Source of the DNA: Pseudoxanthomonas broegbernensis
GTDB taxonomy: Bacteria > Pseudomonadota > Gammaproteobacteria > Xanthomonadales > Xanthomonadaceae
NCBI RefSeq assembly: GCF_014202435.1
Contig: NZ_JACHGU010000003.1
Span: 1 to 64,000, forward strand
Direction of reading: 5' to 3'
Length of the DNA: 64,000 nucleotides
The notes under the pieces were generated by a model, which did not search any database, was not told the origin of the DNA, and was given only the letters and a program-made list of their open reading frames with translations. Positions 17,004 to 26,745 of this stretch are shown here, piece by piece. Each line of letters starts with the position of its first letter. The stretch's first letter is position 1. The position numbers and the translations under genes are program-made.

Positions 17004-20000
17004 CCGAACCCACCTTGTTCGGGTCCTGCGTGCCATTGCCAACCAGCCTCACCAAAGCACGTGTCATCAGACGCCTTTGCCCGTTATCGAGCGTAATTCC
17101 GGTGGCCTTCTGCAAATTCTCCTGGAATATGTTGATGTTGTTTCGGATCAGGTTCAGGTCGTTGCGATTCTTCTCGTTGTCGTTGATCGCCACCAGGGCG
17201 CGCACGCCCAGGGCGAGCAATGCTTTCTGCGTGGACGTGAACTCTAGTTTGGTGATCCGGGCAAACGTGTCGATAAGGTCAGCAATGAGCTTCGGGTCGA
17301 CGCGATTATGGGGTTGCGTGCCGGGCGGCGAAGCGGAGCAGACGATCTTCTGCAGCTTCTGGATGAAATCCTCGCGTGCGGCCTGGTCCGCTGGCATATT
17401 CGTTGCATCGCCAAGGATTTGGGTGAGATCGCCCACGCGTTGATCGATCTCGCGCTGGGCATCGGCAAGCGATGACCCCTGCCCGTACGCCCCGCCCCCT
17501 ACCGGAAGCGAACGAATCTCGTGAACCAACTGCGTCGCCGGATCGAAGGCTGGAGCCGCAGCCATTGACGGCTGTGTCGGCGTGCCCGCAGCCATGGCAT
17601 TCAGCATCTGGCTGTTGCCGGGCCCAAGCGGCACCCAATACGCCTGAATGTTGGCAGGGTTTATGCGGCTGTCGAAAGAGAATTGCAGCCGCCATAGCTC
17701 ACCATTGCGCACTGGTACGCACAGTGACGTTGATTGTTGAATCGTAACTGAGCTGGTTCCGCCCTTCTCGGACGAGGTGATATAAGAGGTAGTGCTGGCA
17801 GAGGCGTAATAGCTGATCGCGTTGCCCCCCTGCTGCGTCGACGTCGTGCAGGTGAGCGAACCGGCGAACGGGTTGCCGTTTGGATAGAGGGTTGCCACGA
17901 TGAAGCCATCGGTCTTGGCCACCTGGCTCTGGATTGGAGAGCTGCTACTGATGCCGATCTGGACCCGGGCCCCGAACAAGGCCACGTTCCCGCCCTCGTC
18001 CACTTGCACGCCCGACACATCCATCGACTTCGCTTCCAGCGAGCCAGCGGAAACGGCGCCCGTCACCTTCACGCTGGCGCCTTGCAGTTGCTTGGCAGCA
18101 ATGATGTTGCCCGTCGCGTTCGCATCGCCGCTTACTTCAAGCATGCTTGTACCGGCACCCGCCGTGGGGCCGATCACGACATTGCTTTGGGTCACGCTCA
18201 ACAGCGGCGTGCTGCTAGTCGGTCCAACCATCAGCACTGTGCCGCCATTTCCGGCACCCGTGATGCTGGCCCATTCCGTCACGGTCAGCCGTTTGGCGCC
18301 AAGCTGGTTGAAATTGCTGGAACCGCTGAAGTTCACATCGCCATTGACCTGAAGCGAATATTTGGGATCAAGCTCGTCAAGCTCGGCATTAATACCTACC
18401 GTATTGGCCGCAAGTTTGTTCGTTTGCCAATCCGGACCATTGCTTTGCAACAACATCGCAGGCGGTGGAGCAGGCACGGCTGAGTCGACATTGCTGCGAA
18501 ACATGCCCATCAGCGTGGGCACCACCATGTACGCAGAGATATTGGCCGGAAGCGGGTTGCCGCTCTTGTTGATCACGATCAGCGTGATGTCGTCGATCAC
18601 CTCGTCGACCACCCATTGCCGCTGGTAGCCCACGACGGTATCGGGTTTGAACTGATCCACCACCAGCCAGTCGCCGCTCCTGAGATTCTTGGTGAATTCC
18701 GGGTCCGTGCCGGTGACGACGGTGCCGCTGCTGCTGATAGTGCCGTTGCCTGGCTTTGCTTCGCTGCTGCCATTGACTCGGAATTTGTAGGCCGACTTCT
18801 GCAGGATAGTCGCGAACTGATCGGTCAGTTCAAGCGTGGTATTGCTGGTGATCGTTCTGATTTGATGCGCCTGCTGCATCAGACTGCCCAGCACGATGCA
18901 ATCGCCGTAGCCGACCTGCGACTTGAAAGCGGTTTGAAAGCCGTTGAGCTTCGCAATGTCCTTGCTGTCGGCCGTTACGGTTCCGGAACCTATGAATCCA
19001 GGGCCCGTGCCGACGGTCAGCGATGCCGGCGGATCGAGTGCCTGCACGCCTACATTGCCCGAGGCGTAGTAGATACTGCTATAAGTTGCGGTGACATCCT
19101 GTTTGGTCCAATAGCTGAGGATGGGCAGGTTCTGCAACTTGGATCCATTGCCTTCAAAGGACTGCGCCTTGACTGCGCCGGTGCAAGTGAGGCTGTCGGC
19201 CAGCACGCTGCCGTTCACGTCCAGCGCGGCCTGCGGCCCCACGTCGCTGGTGAGCCCAATGCCCACGCGCCGGCCCGAGGTAATTTGCAATGCAGCCGGA
19301 CCCGGCGTGCCGCTTTGCACCGCGGACCTCACTCCCAATTCCACCTTGCCCTGACCGTCGATGCTGAGCACTTCGCCCACATCGCCCGCGGTGAAGCGCA
19401 CCAGGGTCATGCGGATGTAGCTGAAGCGACAAGGCAGCAGAATGTCCTGCTGAAATGCCTGCTCGATCTGGTACTGCCCCTCTCCGGTTATCCTCTCGAC
19501 CACAGCCTGGCGCGGCACCAGCGCCGCCGTGCCGACGGGCAGCTCGGGAATGATCACATCGCCGACTTGCAACGACGGATACAACGGACTCTGCAGCGTG
19601 AGCAAGCGGCCGCGCGTCGTAAGTGTGCCCACGCCCTTGGCGACAATGCGCTGAACCTGCAAGGTAGCCTGTGGCTGATCGATGCCGACACCCAGGCTGT
19701 CTCGTGTCGTAAGCATGCCGTCGAACTGGCTGCGCCTGGCCTGCACATCCAGGTAATCGCTCTGGCTTCCGTCCTCCCTCAAGGCCAGCATCCTGATGCC
19801 GATGAAAGGTTCGCCGGCCACGTCGGACATCGCGCCGTTTTGCGCTCGAATTCCGTTCCCCTCGGTGACCAGTTCCACCACGCCCAATCGAGAGCCGACA
19901 TAGCGCCGCTCGTTCTGGCCCAGCTTGAAGCTCAGCGTGTCGACGCCGCCTTGGGTGGAGAAGTTCACAATGGCCAGGAGTATGTTGATGCCAGGATCTT

Positions 20001-20403
20001 GCAGCGTGGGCAGGTATTCGATGAGCGGCTGCTGCACGATACGCTTGTAACCGGGAACCCCGCTCTCCACGCTGTAATCGGCATAGACCTCGTGGTAGCG
20101 GATCGTCAAATAGACCACCTCGCGCGCGGTTACGTCGGCAAGCCGCAGCACTTGGGCACCGGCGAGCACGATCTGCCGCCCCAGCCGATCAATGGCCATG
20201 CCCGCGCCCACCCTCACCTGGTCAGAGCCGGGCTGCCAGACCACCTCCAGTCCGCTGGCGATGCCGTAGGTGCGCAGGCTGCTGTTGAGCAGGGCTCGCA
20301 TGCCCATGTTGTATTGTTGCTCGCACACGAAGTCGGCAGTGAGCAACGATTCGCCTGAAAAATAATTCGTGCGGGCTACCGGTGTATTGTTGGGATCAGA
20401 CAT
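16987..20403 (-). CDS. Large eCIS fibre/receptor-binding protein
   Basis: A 1138-residue protein. The N-terminal 200 residues (NYFSGESLLTADFVCEQQYN, IASGLEVVWQPGSDQVRVGAG, IDRLGRQIVL) resemble the preceding 275-residue protein and probably dock on the baseplate. The middle carries beta-rich segments typical of phage fibres: LGVGIDQPQATLQV, RVGIGLTSDVGPQAALDVNG, GNVGVQALDPPASLTVG, STPLLSVTQSNVVIG. Residues from about 960 are helical and lack fibre repeats; they may form the assembly or receptor tip. The place, before the ATPase gene, fits Afp13/Pvc13. It overlaps the upstream stop by 8 bases. The target cell type cannot be read from sequence. Confidence 0.8.
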   Translation of the reverse strand: MSDPNNTPVARTNYFSGESLLTADFVCEQQYNMGMRALLNSSLRTYGIASGLEVVWQPGSDQVRVGAGMAIDRLGRQIVLAGAQVLRLADVTAREVVYLTIRYHEVYADYSVESGVPGYKRIVQQPLIEYLPTLQDPGINILLAIVNFSTQGGVDTLSFKLGQNERRYVGSRLGVVELVTEGNGIRAQNGAMSDVAGEPFIGIRMLALREDGSQSDYLDVQARRSQFDGMLTTRDSLGVGIDQPQATLQVQRIVAKGVGTLTTRGRLLTLQSPLYPSLQVGDVIIPELPVGTAALVPRQAVVERITGEGQYQIEQAFQQDILLPCRFSYIRMTLVRFTAGDVGEVLSIDGQGKVELGVRSAVQSGTPGPAALQITSGRRVGIGLTSDVGPQAALDVNGSVLADSLTCTGAVKAQSFEGNGSKLQNLPILSYWTKQDVTATYSSIYYASGNVGVQALDPPASLTVGTGPGFIGSGTVTADSKDIAKLNGFQTAFKSQVGYGDCIVLGSLMQQAHQIRTITSNTTLELTDQFATILQKSAYKFRVNGSSEAKPGNGTISSSGTVVTGTDPEFTKNLRSGDWLVVDQFKPDTVVGYQRQWVVDEVIDDITLIVINKSGNPLPANISAYMVVPTLMGMFRSNVDSAVPAPPPAMLLQSNGPDWQTNKLAANTVGINAELDELDPKYSLQVNGDVNFSGSSNFNQLGAKRLTVTEWASITGAGNGGTVLMVGPTSSTPLLSVTQSNVVIGPTAGAGTSMLEVSGDANATGNIIAAKQLQGASVKVTGAVSAGSLEAKSMDVSGVQVDEGGNVALFGARVQIGISSSSPIQSQVAKTDGFIVATLYPNGNPFAGSLTCTTSTQQGGNAISYYASASTTSYITSSEKGGTSSVTIQQSTSLCVPVRNGELWRLQFSFDSRINPANIQAYWVPLGPGNSQMLNAMAAGTPTQPSMAAAPAFDPATQLVHEIRSLPVGGGAYGQGSSLADAQREIDQRVGDLTQILGDATNMPADQAAREDFIQKLQKIVCSASPPGTQPHNRVDPKLIADLIDTFARITKLEFTSTQKALLALGVRALVAINDNEKNRNDLNLIRNNINIFQENLQKATGITLDNGQRRLMTRALVRLVGNGTQDPNKVGSDAPSV

Positions 20404-21223
20404 AGGCAAACCACCTGACACGAATAGGATCTTCGCTGTCCGCGCTCGGTGCGAGCACGGAGGTCAGCGTGAGGGAGAATTTCTCCGGGCCGACGTCGCT
20501 TACCGACGTGGCGTAAGGCAAGTTGCCCAACACTGTGATCAGCACTTGCGGATTACGGTCGAAGGCCGCCGTCTGTTGCGAACGGTAGTAGACGGACTGT
20601 GTCACGCTATCGCCCTGTCGGCGCAAGCCAGTCGCGGGAATGCTGGCAACGCCATGGGTACCCGGGATCGCAAGCGCCGTCGCTCGATTCGCTACCGGCT
20701 CGACGCCCAGATCGGCCGGCAGGCGGCTGGTCACCGGCGCGCGCATATCCTGCAACGATTCGATGCCGCCGTTCTGTAGGTTGATTTGCGCCAACACGAT
20801 GCTGCCGCCGGGAAGCTGGTCGACGCTGTTGGCTACTTGTAGCGTGCCCGCCATGTCCACGACATAGGGCTGTCCACTTACGGATTGGGGCGTGCTGGGA
20901 TAAACCAGGCCGATGAAACTGGGGTTGGCCGCATTGGCCGGCACGGTGATGGTGTTGCCCGCCCCCTCCGGGAGGATCACGAAATGTCCTGCCGAATCGA
21001 AACCCGCGCCGCTTTCGACGGCCAAGGTGTTGCCGCTCGGATTGGTAACCATCAAGCCGCTCAGCACACCCGGGGTGAACAACAACTGGTTCTGCAGTTG
21101 CAACCAGTTGACGAAGTAGTTCTGCGCCAGGGTCATTTCCCCGGAAGTCAGGAACATGCCGTCCTCGTACTTCAGGGTGTAGGCAGTGTCTTGCGGAATG
21201 GTCGGACTTGGCGGTTGTGTCAT
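20396..21223 (-). CDS. eCIS baseplate-attachment or short fibre protein
   Basis: A 275-residue beta-rich protein. Residues 10-110 (YEDGMFLTSGEMTLAQNYF, TPGVLSGLMVTNPSGNTLAVESGAGFDSAGHFVIL) follow the same pattern as the start of the 1138-residue fibre gene that comes next. The remainder holds QINLQNGGIESLQDMRAP and ends RVRWFAYV. Overlaps: ATGA with the gene before, 8 bases with the fibre after. A likely reading is a baseplate collar or short fibre that shares a docking domain with the long fibre. Confidence 0.65.
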   Translation of the reverse strand: MTQPPSPTIPQDTAYTLKYEDGMFLTSGEMTLAQNYFVNWLQLQNQLLFTPGVLSGLMVTNPSGNTLAVESGAGFDSAGHFVILPEGAGNTITVPANAANPSFIGLVYPSTPQSVSGQPYVVDMAGTLQVANSVDQLPGGSIVLAQINLQNGGIESLQDMRAPVTSRLPADLGVEPVANRATALAIPGTHGVASIPATGLRRQGDSVTQSVYYRSQQTAAFDRNPQVLITVLGNLPYATSVSDVGPEKFSLTLTSVLAPSADSEDPIRVRWFAYV

Positions 21224-22239
21224 GAGGGCATCCGTGTTCCGAGAACGGCATTGATGTTGAGTTGCGGCGCCCTGGGCCGCGGACATTCCGCGGACAGGCC
21301 CGTGTCGTCGGCACGCAGGCACATGCCGCCTTGAATCTGCCACTGGTAGCGACTGGTTGCCGGCTTGAGCGCATCGAGCAGGATGGCGAGCTGGCCGAAC
21401 AACCACTGCACTTTCTGCGCGCCAGCGGGAGCAAGCACCAGATCGGTATCGACCTTTGCGGGCAACAGCACCTGCACTACGAACAGCCAGGGCGCGTAAC
21501 CGGAAACCAGTGGAAATCCTGGCTGGTAGGACGCATGCAATACGAACGTGCCAGGCACATCGGCCCGCCCATTGACCACGATGGGTGGCGGAGACGGGTT
21601 GAACACGTTCACGCTCAACTGGCCGATCTTGACGGGCGCGCTGCTGCCGGGCTGGTAGCACTCCACCTCGGCCCACGGCAAATCGAGCATCAGGTTGAGC
21701 AGCATGCTCATGCCTTGTGCCGTGCCACGCAGTCGGTACAAAGCCATGATCTGGGCAATTACCGTACGCTTCTTATCCAGGCTCCATGCCTGATCGAGCA
21801 CCAGGTCAACCCAGCTCGCCAGCCAGCCGAGGAATTCGTTCAGCCAGACGGTGAAGGCTTCCAAGTCGTCGTCGCCCGACCGTGCGGCAACGTGGTTGGC
21901 CAGGGGATCGGGTCGCTTTGGCACGCCGATATAGCTGTTGAACAAGGTGAGCAGTACGTCACGCTGCTCCTGAGGAAGACCGGAGATTGGCGGAATGAAT
22001 TGTTCATCGCCGGCGGGAAACAGGAAGCTGAAGCGGCTGTAGAACAGGTTGCCGACAACTCCGGCGGCGAGAAGCTCCTGGATGCCGCGCCGTCCGTCCA
22101 GCGTGTCGTCGTTGAGTCCGGTCAGTAGCTTCTCGAATATCTTCAGGTAGCCCGCGACGAAACCGTTGTCGGCTTTGGCGAACACCGACGGCAGGTAGCG
22201 CAGGTACCCGGATGTGACGATCTGTGCGACATCGTTCAT
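21220..22239 (-). CDS. Phage tail protein I-like baseplate protein
   Basis: A 339-residue protein starting MNDVAQIVTSGYLRYLPSVF. It has the P2 gpI/eCIS pattern: LPSVFAKADNGFVAGYLKIFEKLLTGLNDDTLDGRR, FLGWLASWVDLVLDQAWSLDKKRTVIAQIMALYRLRGTAQGM, and a beta-rich C-terminal half. In contractile tails such proteins join the baseplate wedge to fibres. ATGA overlaps with both neighbours place it in the baseplate set. Confidence 0.8.
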   Translation of the reverse strand: MNDVAQIVTSGYLRYLPSVFAKADNGFVAGYLKIFEKLLTGLNDDTLDGRRGIQELLAAGVVGNLFYSRFSFLFPAGDEQFIPPISGLPQEQRDVLLTLFNSYIGVPKRPDPLANHVAARSGDDDLEAFTVWLNEFLGWLASWVDLVLDQAWSLDKKRTVIAQIMALYRLRGTAQGMSMLLNLMLDLPWAEVECYQPGSSAPVKIGQLSVNVFNPSPPPIVVNGRADVPGTFVLHASYQPGFPLVSGYAPWLFVVQVLLPAKVDTDLVLAPAGAQKVQWLFGQLAILLDALKPATSRYQWQIQGGMCLRADDTGLSAECPRPRAPQLNINAVLGTRMPS

Positions 22240-23351
22240 TGCGCGTTCCTCGCGTACAGCTCCAGGCAACGCAACTGTGGCAGGCCGCGGTAAAGCATGG
22301 CAGGCGGACCTGGCGGCAGATCGGCGAGCAAGCAATTGACGCCCAGCCGGGCATAGCTCGGCAGCCGCACGGTGGGTGCGTAGTTCAGCTCGATCCGCTC
22401 CAACGCCGCCACGCCCGGTACCGTCTCGATAATCCACTGCAACCGATCGATTGCCGGCGGCTGGTCATAAGCCCAAATCTGATCCGGTTTAAAGTAGGCG
22501 AACAAGGTCGCCAGCAGGGTATCGAGTACGAAATCAAGCTGCACCTGCGGCGGGCAGCGCACGGCCACGCTCAGATTTATCTCGGTGAGCTGGGCCGGTG
22601 CGACGTTGACCCGGTTGCCCAGCAGCACCCGCGGCGCCAGGTAAGCCCTCACGTTTTCGAGCAGGGTCCGTTCGGCCTTGTCCGCCTCCTGCGCGGCGCT
22701 GCCGCTTGGCTTTTGCAGGATCAGCACGCGGCTCATTCCGCCACGCGCATCGGTCGCCTCGCTATTCGGATAGGGCGGATATTGATAGGCCCAGTGTGCG
22801 TCGCTGAGCACGTACACGCTGATTGCTTCGTCGCGCGCCTTCGCGTCGGCGCGCTTGACAAGCAACGGCGCCGATGACGAGGCATGCTGCATATTTTTGT
22901 ACGCGATCATCTGGTTGGTTTCCCGCGCCAGAGTCTCGACATCGCTCAGGGACAAGGCCAGATACGGATTATCCAGGTACTCCAACACCGCGTTCTGAAG
23001 TTGCGCGCGATCGAGCGCCGCGCCCGTTTCCACCTGTCCCAGCACCGCGCGCAGGCGCTGGAAGGCAAAGTCGCAGTCGGCATCGGCCGCTTCGCTATAA
23101 GGCGTGCTGTTGGTGGTATACGCAAGGCCGAGCACCTCGCGCAGGAAGTTCTGCTGCGTTTCGTTCGGAATGGCATTGGCCTGATACAGCAGCGACTCTC
23201 CGATCCAGCACAACATCTGCAAGAACGTGATACCGGGGTCGGAGTCGTTGTAGTCGGTCCACAGCCGTGTGTATTGCGGTATGCGTCGGATCAGCTCGGC
23301 TTGGAGCGCAGCTCTGTCGCGCGTGTCGAGATCGGGTAGCTCGAAGCTCAT
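22236..23351 (-). CDS. eCIS baseplate wedge protein (Afp12-like)
   Basis: A 371-residue protein. The N-terminus LDTRDRAALQAELIRRIPQYTRLWTDYNDSDPGITFLQMLCWIGESLLYQAN is the typical start of baseplate J/gp6-related wedge proteins in eCIS. The C-terminal part has YDQPPAIDRLQWIIETVPGV as in gp6-like folds. It forms a pair with the larger wedge protein upstream (ATGA overlap), as Afp11 and Afp12 do; the two would make the wedge heterodimer that triggers sheath contraction. Confidence 0.85.
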   Translation of the reverse strand: MSFELPDLDTRDRAALQAELIRRIPQYTRLWTDYNDSDPGITFLQMLCWIGESLLYQANAIPNETQQNFLREVLGLAYTTNSTPYSEAADADCDFAFQRLRAVLGQVETGAALDRAQLQNAVLEYLDNPYLALSLSDVETLARETNQMIAYKNMQHASSSAPLLVKRADAKARDEAISVYVLSDAHWAYQYPPYPNSEATDARGGMSRVLILQKPSGSAAQEADKAERTLLENVRAYLAPRVLLGNRVNVAPAQLTEINLSVAVRCPPQVQLDFVLDTLLATLFAYFKPDQIWAYDQPPAIDRLQWIIETVPGVAALERIELNYAPTVRLPSYARLGVNCLLADLPPGPPAMLYRGLPQLRCLELYARNAQ

Positions 23352-26300
23352 CGCGCCACCTCGCCACCCGGCCGCGCATATGCGAGCACGCTGATGCTTC
23401 CCGCCACCGGTACCTGGTCCGGTGCCAGCGCGATGTTGCCGCCTTGTACGCCGTTCAAAGACAGGCCCATCACCTCGGTCACACGAGGGTCACGCCGCAG
23501 GAAACGAGTCGCCTGAGCAGCCTGCACGGTCTGCCCGAAGTCCCATCCCTGCCCTTCCGGCCCTCCGAATACAGGCTGCAGAAAGGCCTGCAACTGCCGG
23601 GTCAAATCCTGCTGGACCGTCAGACGCTGGTCGGGCGCGACATTCACGCCGACTTGGGCGACCACGTCGATGGGAAGGTAGCGCGGCTCGCAGGTATAGA
23701 TGCGCGTGGCCAACGGGGCGAGGCAACGCTCGCGCAGGTAGTTCGCCACCTCGTCGAGCAACGCAGGCGATGCATAAGGTTGCGCCGCCTGCGAAATCGC
23801 CAGAACGCCGACCGCGATGCGACCGTCGGCGGCGATCACGGCGTGCGCGCGGCTCACCTCGGAACTGGCGGCGCGCGCAAGCGTGTCGAAATCGTCCAAT
23901 TGCACTGCACGGCCGTTGGCCTTCACCTGCGGCGGCGCCGTAGCCAGAAGTTCGTGCCGGGTGTCGCCATTGACGCCCCCAAGGGCCGCGGCCGGATTGC
24001 TCACCGAGGCGATCGCGTTGAAGCCAGGACGCAGCACAGTGAGCTCGTCAGCCCCGACGTTGCCGGCCAGGCCCTGTGTGTATTGGTAGAAAGCAGCGAC
24101 GATGTTGTTGTAGCCACGTGGCGGAATCATGCCGTGACATCCGTCACCGAAGCGGATCATCCCGTTTTCGTTGTCCAGCGTGTACACCCGATCGGCGGGT
24201 CCGCTGAAACTGAAACTGTCCACCAGATCCCAGCGCCGCCACACTACGTCGCTGGATTGCACCGAGGTACCGGGCGAGGTGACGGTGAGCGACAGATCCT
24301 CTTCCTCGCCCGGCGCAGGCTCCATGCCTGCGGGTTCGCCGACCTCCAATTCCATGCCGGCCAGCACGGGCGTATACGCCATTTCGAACACCTGGCTGGG
24401 CTGTTCGTTGCTCGAACCCAGCGTCTCGTCCAGCACCGTGCTGCGGTTGCTTCCCATCACGGTGTTCGGATAGACCCCGTACACCGTGACATCCTGGCTC
24501 GGACGCGCGCTTTGAATCCGCAACCAGCAAGCCGCCTGCGCATACAGCGTGGCCGCGCGCAGATCCTCAGGCACGGTGAAGCTGACGATGCCCGAACGCG
24601 TCAGTCCCGCCGTAGCGTCGTCCACCGCCAAGGCGCGCCAGTTCAACCCGTCGTAGTACTGCCACGGCAAGGCCGGCGACTCGCCGGCCGATTCCTGCGC
24701 CAGGTGGAAATACAAGCACAGCCTTTGCCCCAGCGTGTAGCGATTGAAATCGTCCGGCGCGAAGCCGAGGTAGCAACCGGTGTAGCGCTCCTCCATCGGC
24801 TTGAACGGACTGAACAGAAAGCGGCTCAGGGTGAACGCGTTATACGACCACAAGTTGCTGGGAACAGCGGTATAGGCGTAGCTCAGGCACAGCGATTTAA
24901 TGTAGGGCGGCGCATAGCTGCTGGGTGTGTAGCTGTAGGAAAAATTCGCGCCCTCCACATCCTTGAGATAGGCCGTTACCTGCTGCTTTTGCTCGGTCGT
25001 GAGGATGGTGTCGGGAATGGCATTGATCGTGGCAGCCACGCCCTGCGTGGTGATGCCGCCGATATCGCCGTATCCGCCTGAGGCGATCACTACCCGGATC
25101 CAATAGCCTTCGACACCGGCCACCGTGGTGGGCTGGATGTCCGGACACAGAAAGCGCACCCACGTCGGCCCCAGCGGATTGTCATTGCGCAGGGCATTGG
25201 TGGTGTCGACGAAACGATAGGTGCTGATCTGCGTCGGCGTCTCGTTGAAGGACTGCCAAGCCGAGCCATCCCAGTATTGCCAGTACAAGGTCACAGGGTA
25301 GTCGGCGGCCACATCGCCGAGGTCGAAATTGAGCGCGATCTCGGCGCCCTGGCGTGTGAACAGCGTATCCGAACGCAGATAGAACGCATCCTCCGCTGCC
25401 GGGGTCTGCCCGAACGGATACGCGCCATTGCGGATATTGATCTGCACCTGACCGCTGGCGGCCTGCTCGGGCATGATGCCGTCTCCAGACAGCGTGCAGC
25501 TCAAGCCGGTGATCACCGGTAGCTGATTGAGCATGCTGTTGGTGATACGCAGCATCGGTGCAGGCTGCGTCAGCAGCCAATAGCAAGGTTCCGAGGCGTC
25601 CTGCCCATCCGTTGCCTGCCGGGTCTGGCTATCCGTGGCACCTTGCTGCGCACCTGTCTGCACCGTTTCGGTGAATCCGCTGAGGCGGCCATCGGCGGCA
25701 TACAGCTCGGCTTCCAGTTGAGTCGGGCTCAGTGCGGCACTGCTTGGCGGCTGGTGCAACTCGATCTGCAGATTCAAGCCGTCGTGCGTGCCGGTGACGG
25801 TGGCGCCCAGCGGATTGAGTGCACCGTCTGCCCATTGCTCGAAATATTCCGGCGCCAGCCGCACGCCGCTGAGGTTCACGGTGATGCGCTGCAAGGCCGG
25901 ATCGGGTTTGAACAGTTCCGGATCGCCGAGCATGAACCAGTGCGACAAGGGGATCTCCAACGCGTCGTTCTGCTGCGCCAGAAACAAGGGCACCGCGCAT
26001 CCGCCACCCAGGGAATCGAAGGCATTGATGTAGCGATCCTGCGACGGAATCATGGTCAGCAGGGCACTCAAGGTGGCTGGCACCACCAGCAACGATTCAT
26101 TGGTCTCGAAGCGGATCTTCTGCGTCTCGGTGTCCAGCACGGCGCTGTCTTGCGGCACCTCGCACGGCCCCTGCCCCTCCTGCAGAGTGAAGGTGAGCGG
26201 TACCTTGGCCGCCAGCGGCGGCCGCAGCTGCAAATTGAGAAATTGGTAGAATGCCAATTGACGCTGCCGGGGCAGTTGGTTCTCCATCTCGCCGATGTAG

Positions 26301-26479
26301 CGCGCCAGCAACGAGAACAGGTTCAGCAGCACCAAACCCGGGTCCTGGTTGACGTCCTCGGCGGTGGGCTCAGCGCCGACCCACGGATCGGTCCACTCCG
26401 GCGCATAGGTGCGCGCCAGCGCCAGTGCCTGCCGGTAGAACTGCTCGGCCGTGCGGAAGTCGAGAGTGGGATCGTTCAC
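23348..26479 (-). CDS. Large eCIS baseplate protein (baseplate J/Afp11-like)
   Basis: A 1043-residue protein. The N-terminus carries WTDPWVGAEPTAEDVNQDPGLVLLNLFSLLARYIGEMENQLPRQ-type sequence of large eCIS wedge proteins. The middle is beta-rich with several insert domains. The last 250 residues hold the baseplate_J core: NENGMIRFGDGCHGMIPP, NIVAAFYQYTQGLAGNVGADELTVLRPGFNAI, and LDDFDTLARAASSEVSRAHAV. Size and place fit Afp11/Pvc11. It links to the smaller wedge gene by ATGA overlap and follows a short coiled-coil gene. Confidence 0.9.
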   Translation of the reverse strand: MNDPTLDFRTAEQFYRQALALARTYAPEWTDPWVGAEPTAEDVNQDPGLVLLNLFSLLARYIGEMENQLPRQRQLAFYQFLNLQLRPPLAAKVPLTFTLQEGQGPCEVPQDSAVLDTETQKIRFETNESLLVVPATLSALLTMIPSQDRYINAFDSLGGGCAVPLFLAQQNDALEIPLSHWFMLGDPELFKPDPALQRITVNLSGVRLAPEYFEQWADGALNPLGATVTGTHDGLNLQIELHQPPSSAALSPTQLEAELYAADGRLSGFTETVQTGAQQGATDSQTRQATDGQDASEPCYWLLTQPAPMLRITNSMLNQLPVITGLSCTLSGDGIMPEQAASGQVQINIRNGAYPFGQTPAAEDAFYLRSDTLFTRQGAEIALNFDLGDVAADYPVTLYWQYWDGSAWQSFNETPTQISTYRFVDTTNALRNDNPLGPTWVRFLCPDIQPTTVAGVEGYWIRVVIASGGYGDIGGITTQGVAATINAIPDTILTTEQKQQVTAYLKDVEGANFSYSYTPSSYAPPYIKSLCLSYAYTAVPSNLWSYNAFTLSRFLFSPFKPMEERYTGCYLGFAPDDFNRYTLGQRLCLYFHLAQESAGESPALPWQYYDGLNWRALAVDDATAGLTRSGIVSFTVPEDLRAATLYAQAACWLRIQSARPSQDVTVYGVYPNTVMGSNRSTVLDETLGSSNEQPSQVFEMAYTPVLAGMELEVGEPAGMEPAPGEEEDLSLTVTSPGTSVQSSDVVWRRWDLVDSFSFSGPADRVYTLDNENGMIRFGDGCHGMIPPRGYNNIVAAFYQYTQGLAGNVGADELTVLRPGFNAIASVSNPAAALGGVNGDTRHELLATAPPQVKANGRAVQLDDFDTLARAASSEVSRAHAVIAADGRIAVGVLAISQAAQPYASPALLDEVANYLRERCLAPLATRIYTCEPRYLPIDVVAQVGVNVAPDQRLTVQQDLTRQLQAFLQPVFGGPEGQGWDFGQTVQAAQATRFLRRDPRVTEVMGLSLNGVQGGNIALAPDQVPVAGSISVLAYARPGGEVAR

Positions 26480-26492
26480 GCTGCTGCTTGCA

Positions 26493-26726
26493 TCAGCCCC
26501 TCAGGGGCTGCTCCTGGCTCAGCAATTCCTCCAATACCGCAATCGCCCCTTGGATGCGCAGCATGACTTGTTGCAACTCACGCGTGCGCGCATCCAGCGC
26601 TCGCGCCTGATCCTGTCCGGACAAGTACTCCTGCCGCAGTGCGGCCAGTTTTCGCTCAATTCTCTCGGAACCCGAAACTGGCTCCCAGTGGAGTTCTTTC
26701 AGAATGCTTGCCTCGCTCGCTTCCAT
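26493..26726 (-). CDS. Small coiled-coil protein in eCIS baseplate block
   Basis: A 77-residue, charged, helical protein (MEASEASILKELHWEPVSGS, then a heptad-like stretch to the end). The ATG is preceded by AAGGAG at 8 bases; a GTG six codons earlier is possible but has no site. It lies between the gp25-like and large wedge genes. No family is recognised; it may be a small wedge or assembly factor. Confidence 0.65.
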   Translation of the reverse strand: MEASEASILKELHWEPVSGSERIERKLAALRQEYLSGQDQARALDARTRELQQVMLRIQGAIAVLEELLSQEQPLRG

Positions 26727-26745
26727 CGACTCGCTCCTTGTCACG

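Noticed and set aside
23267-25081. Rightward open frame (604 codons) across the large baseplate gene
   Set aside because: Antisense to a gene with clear baseplate J motifs; no recognisable domain.
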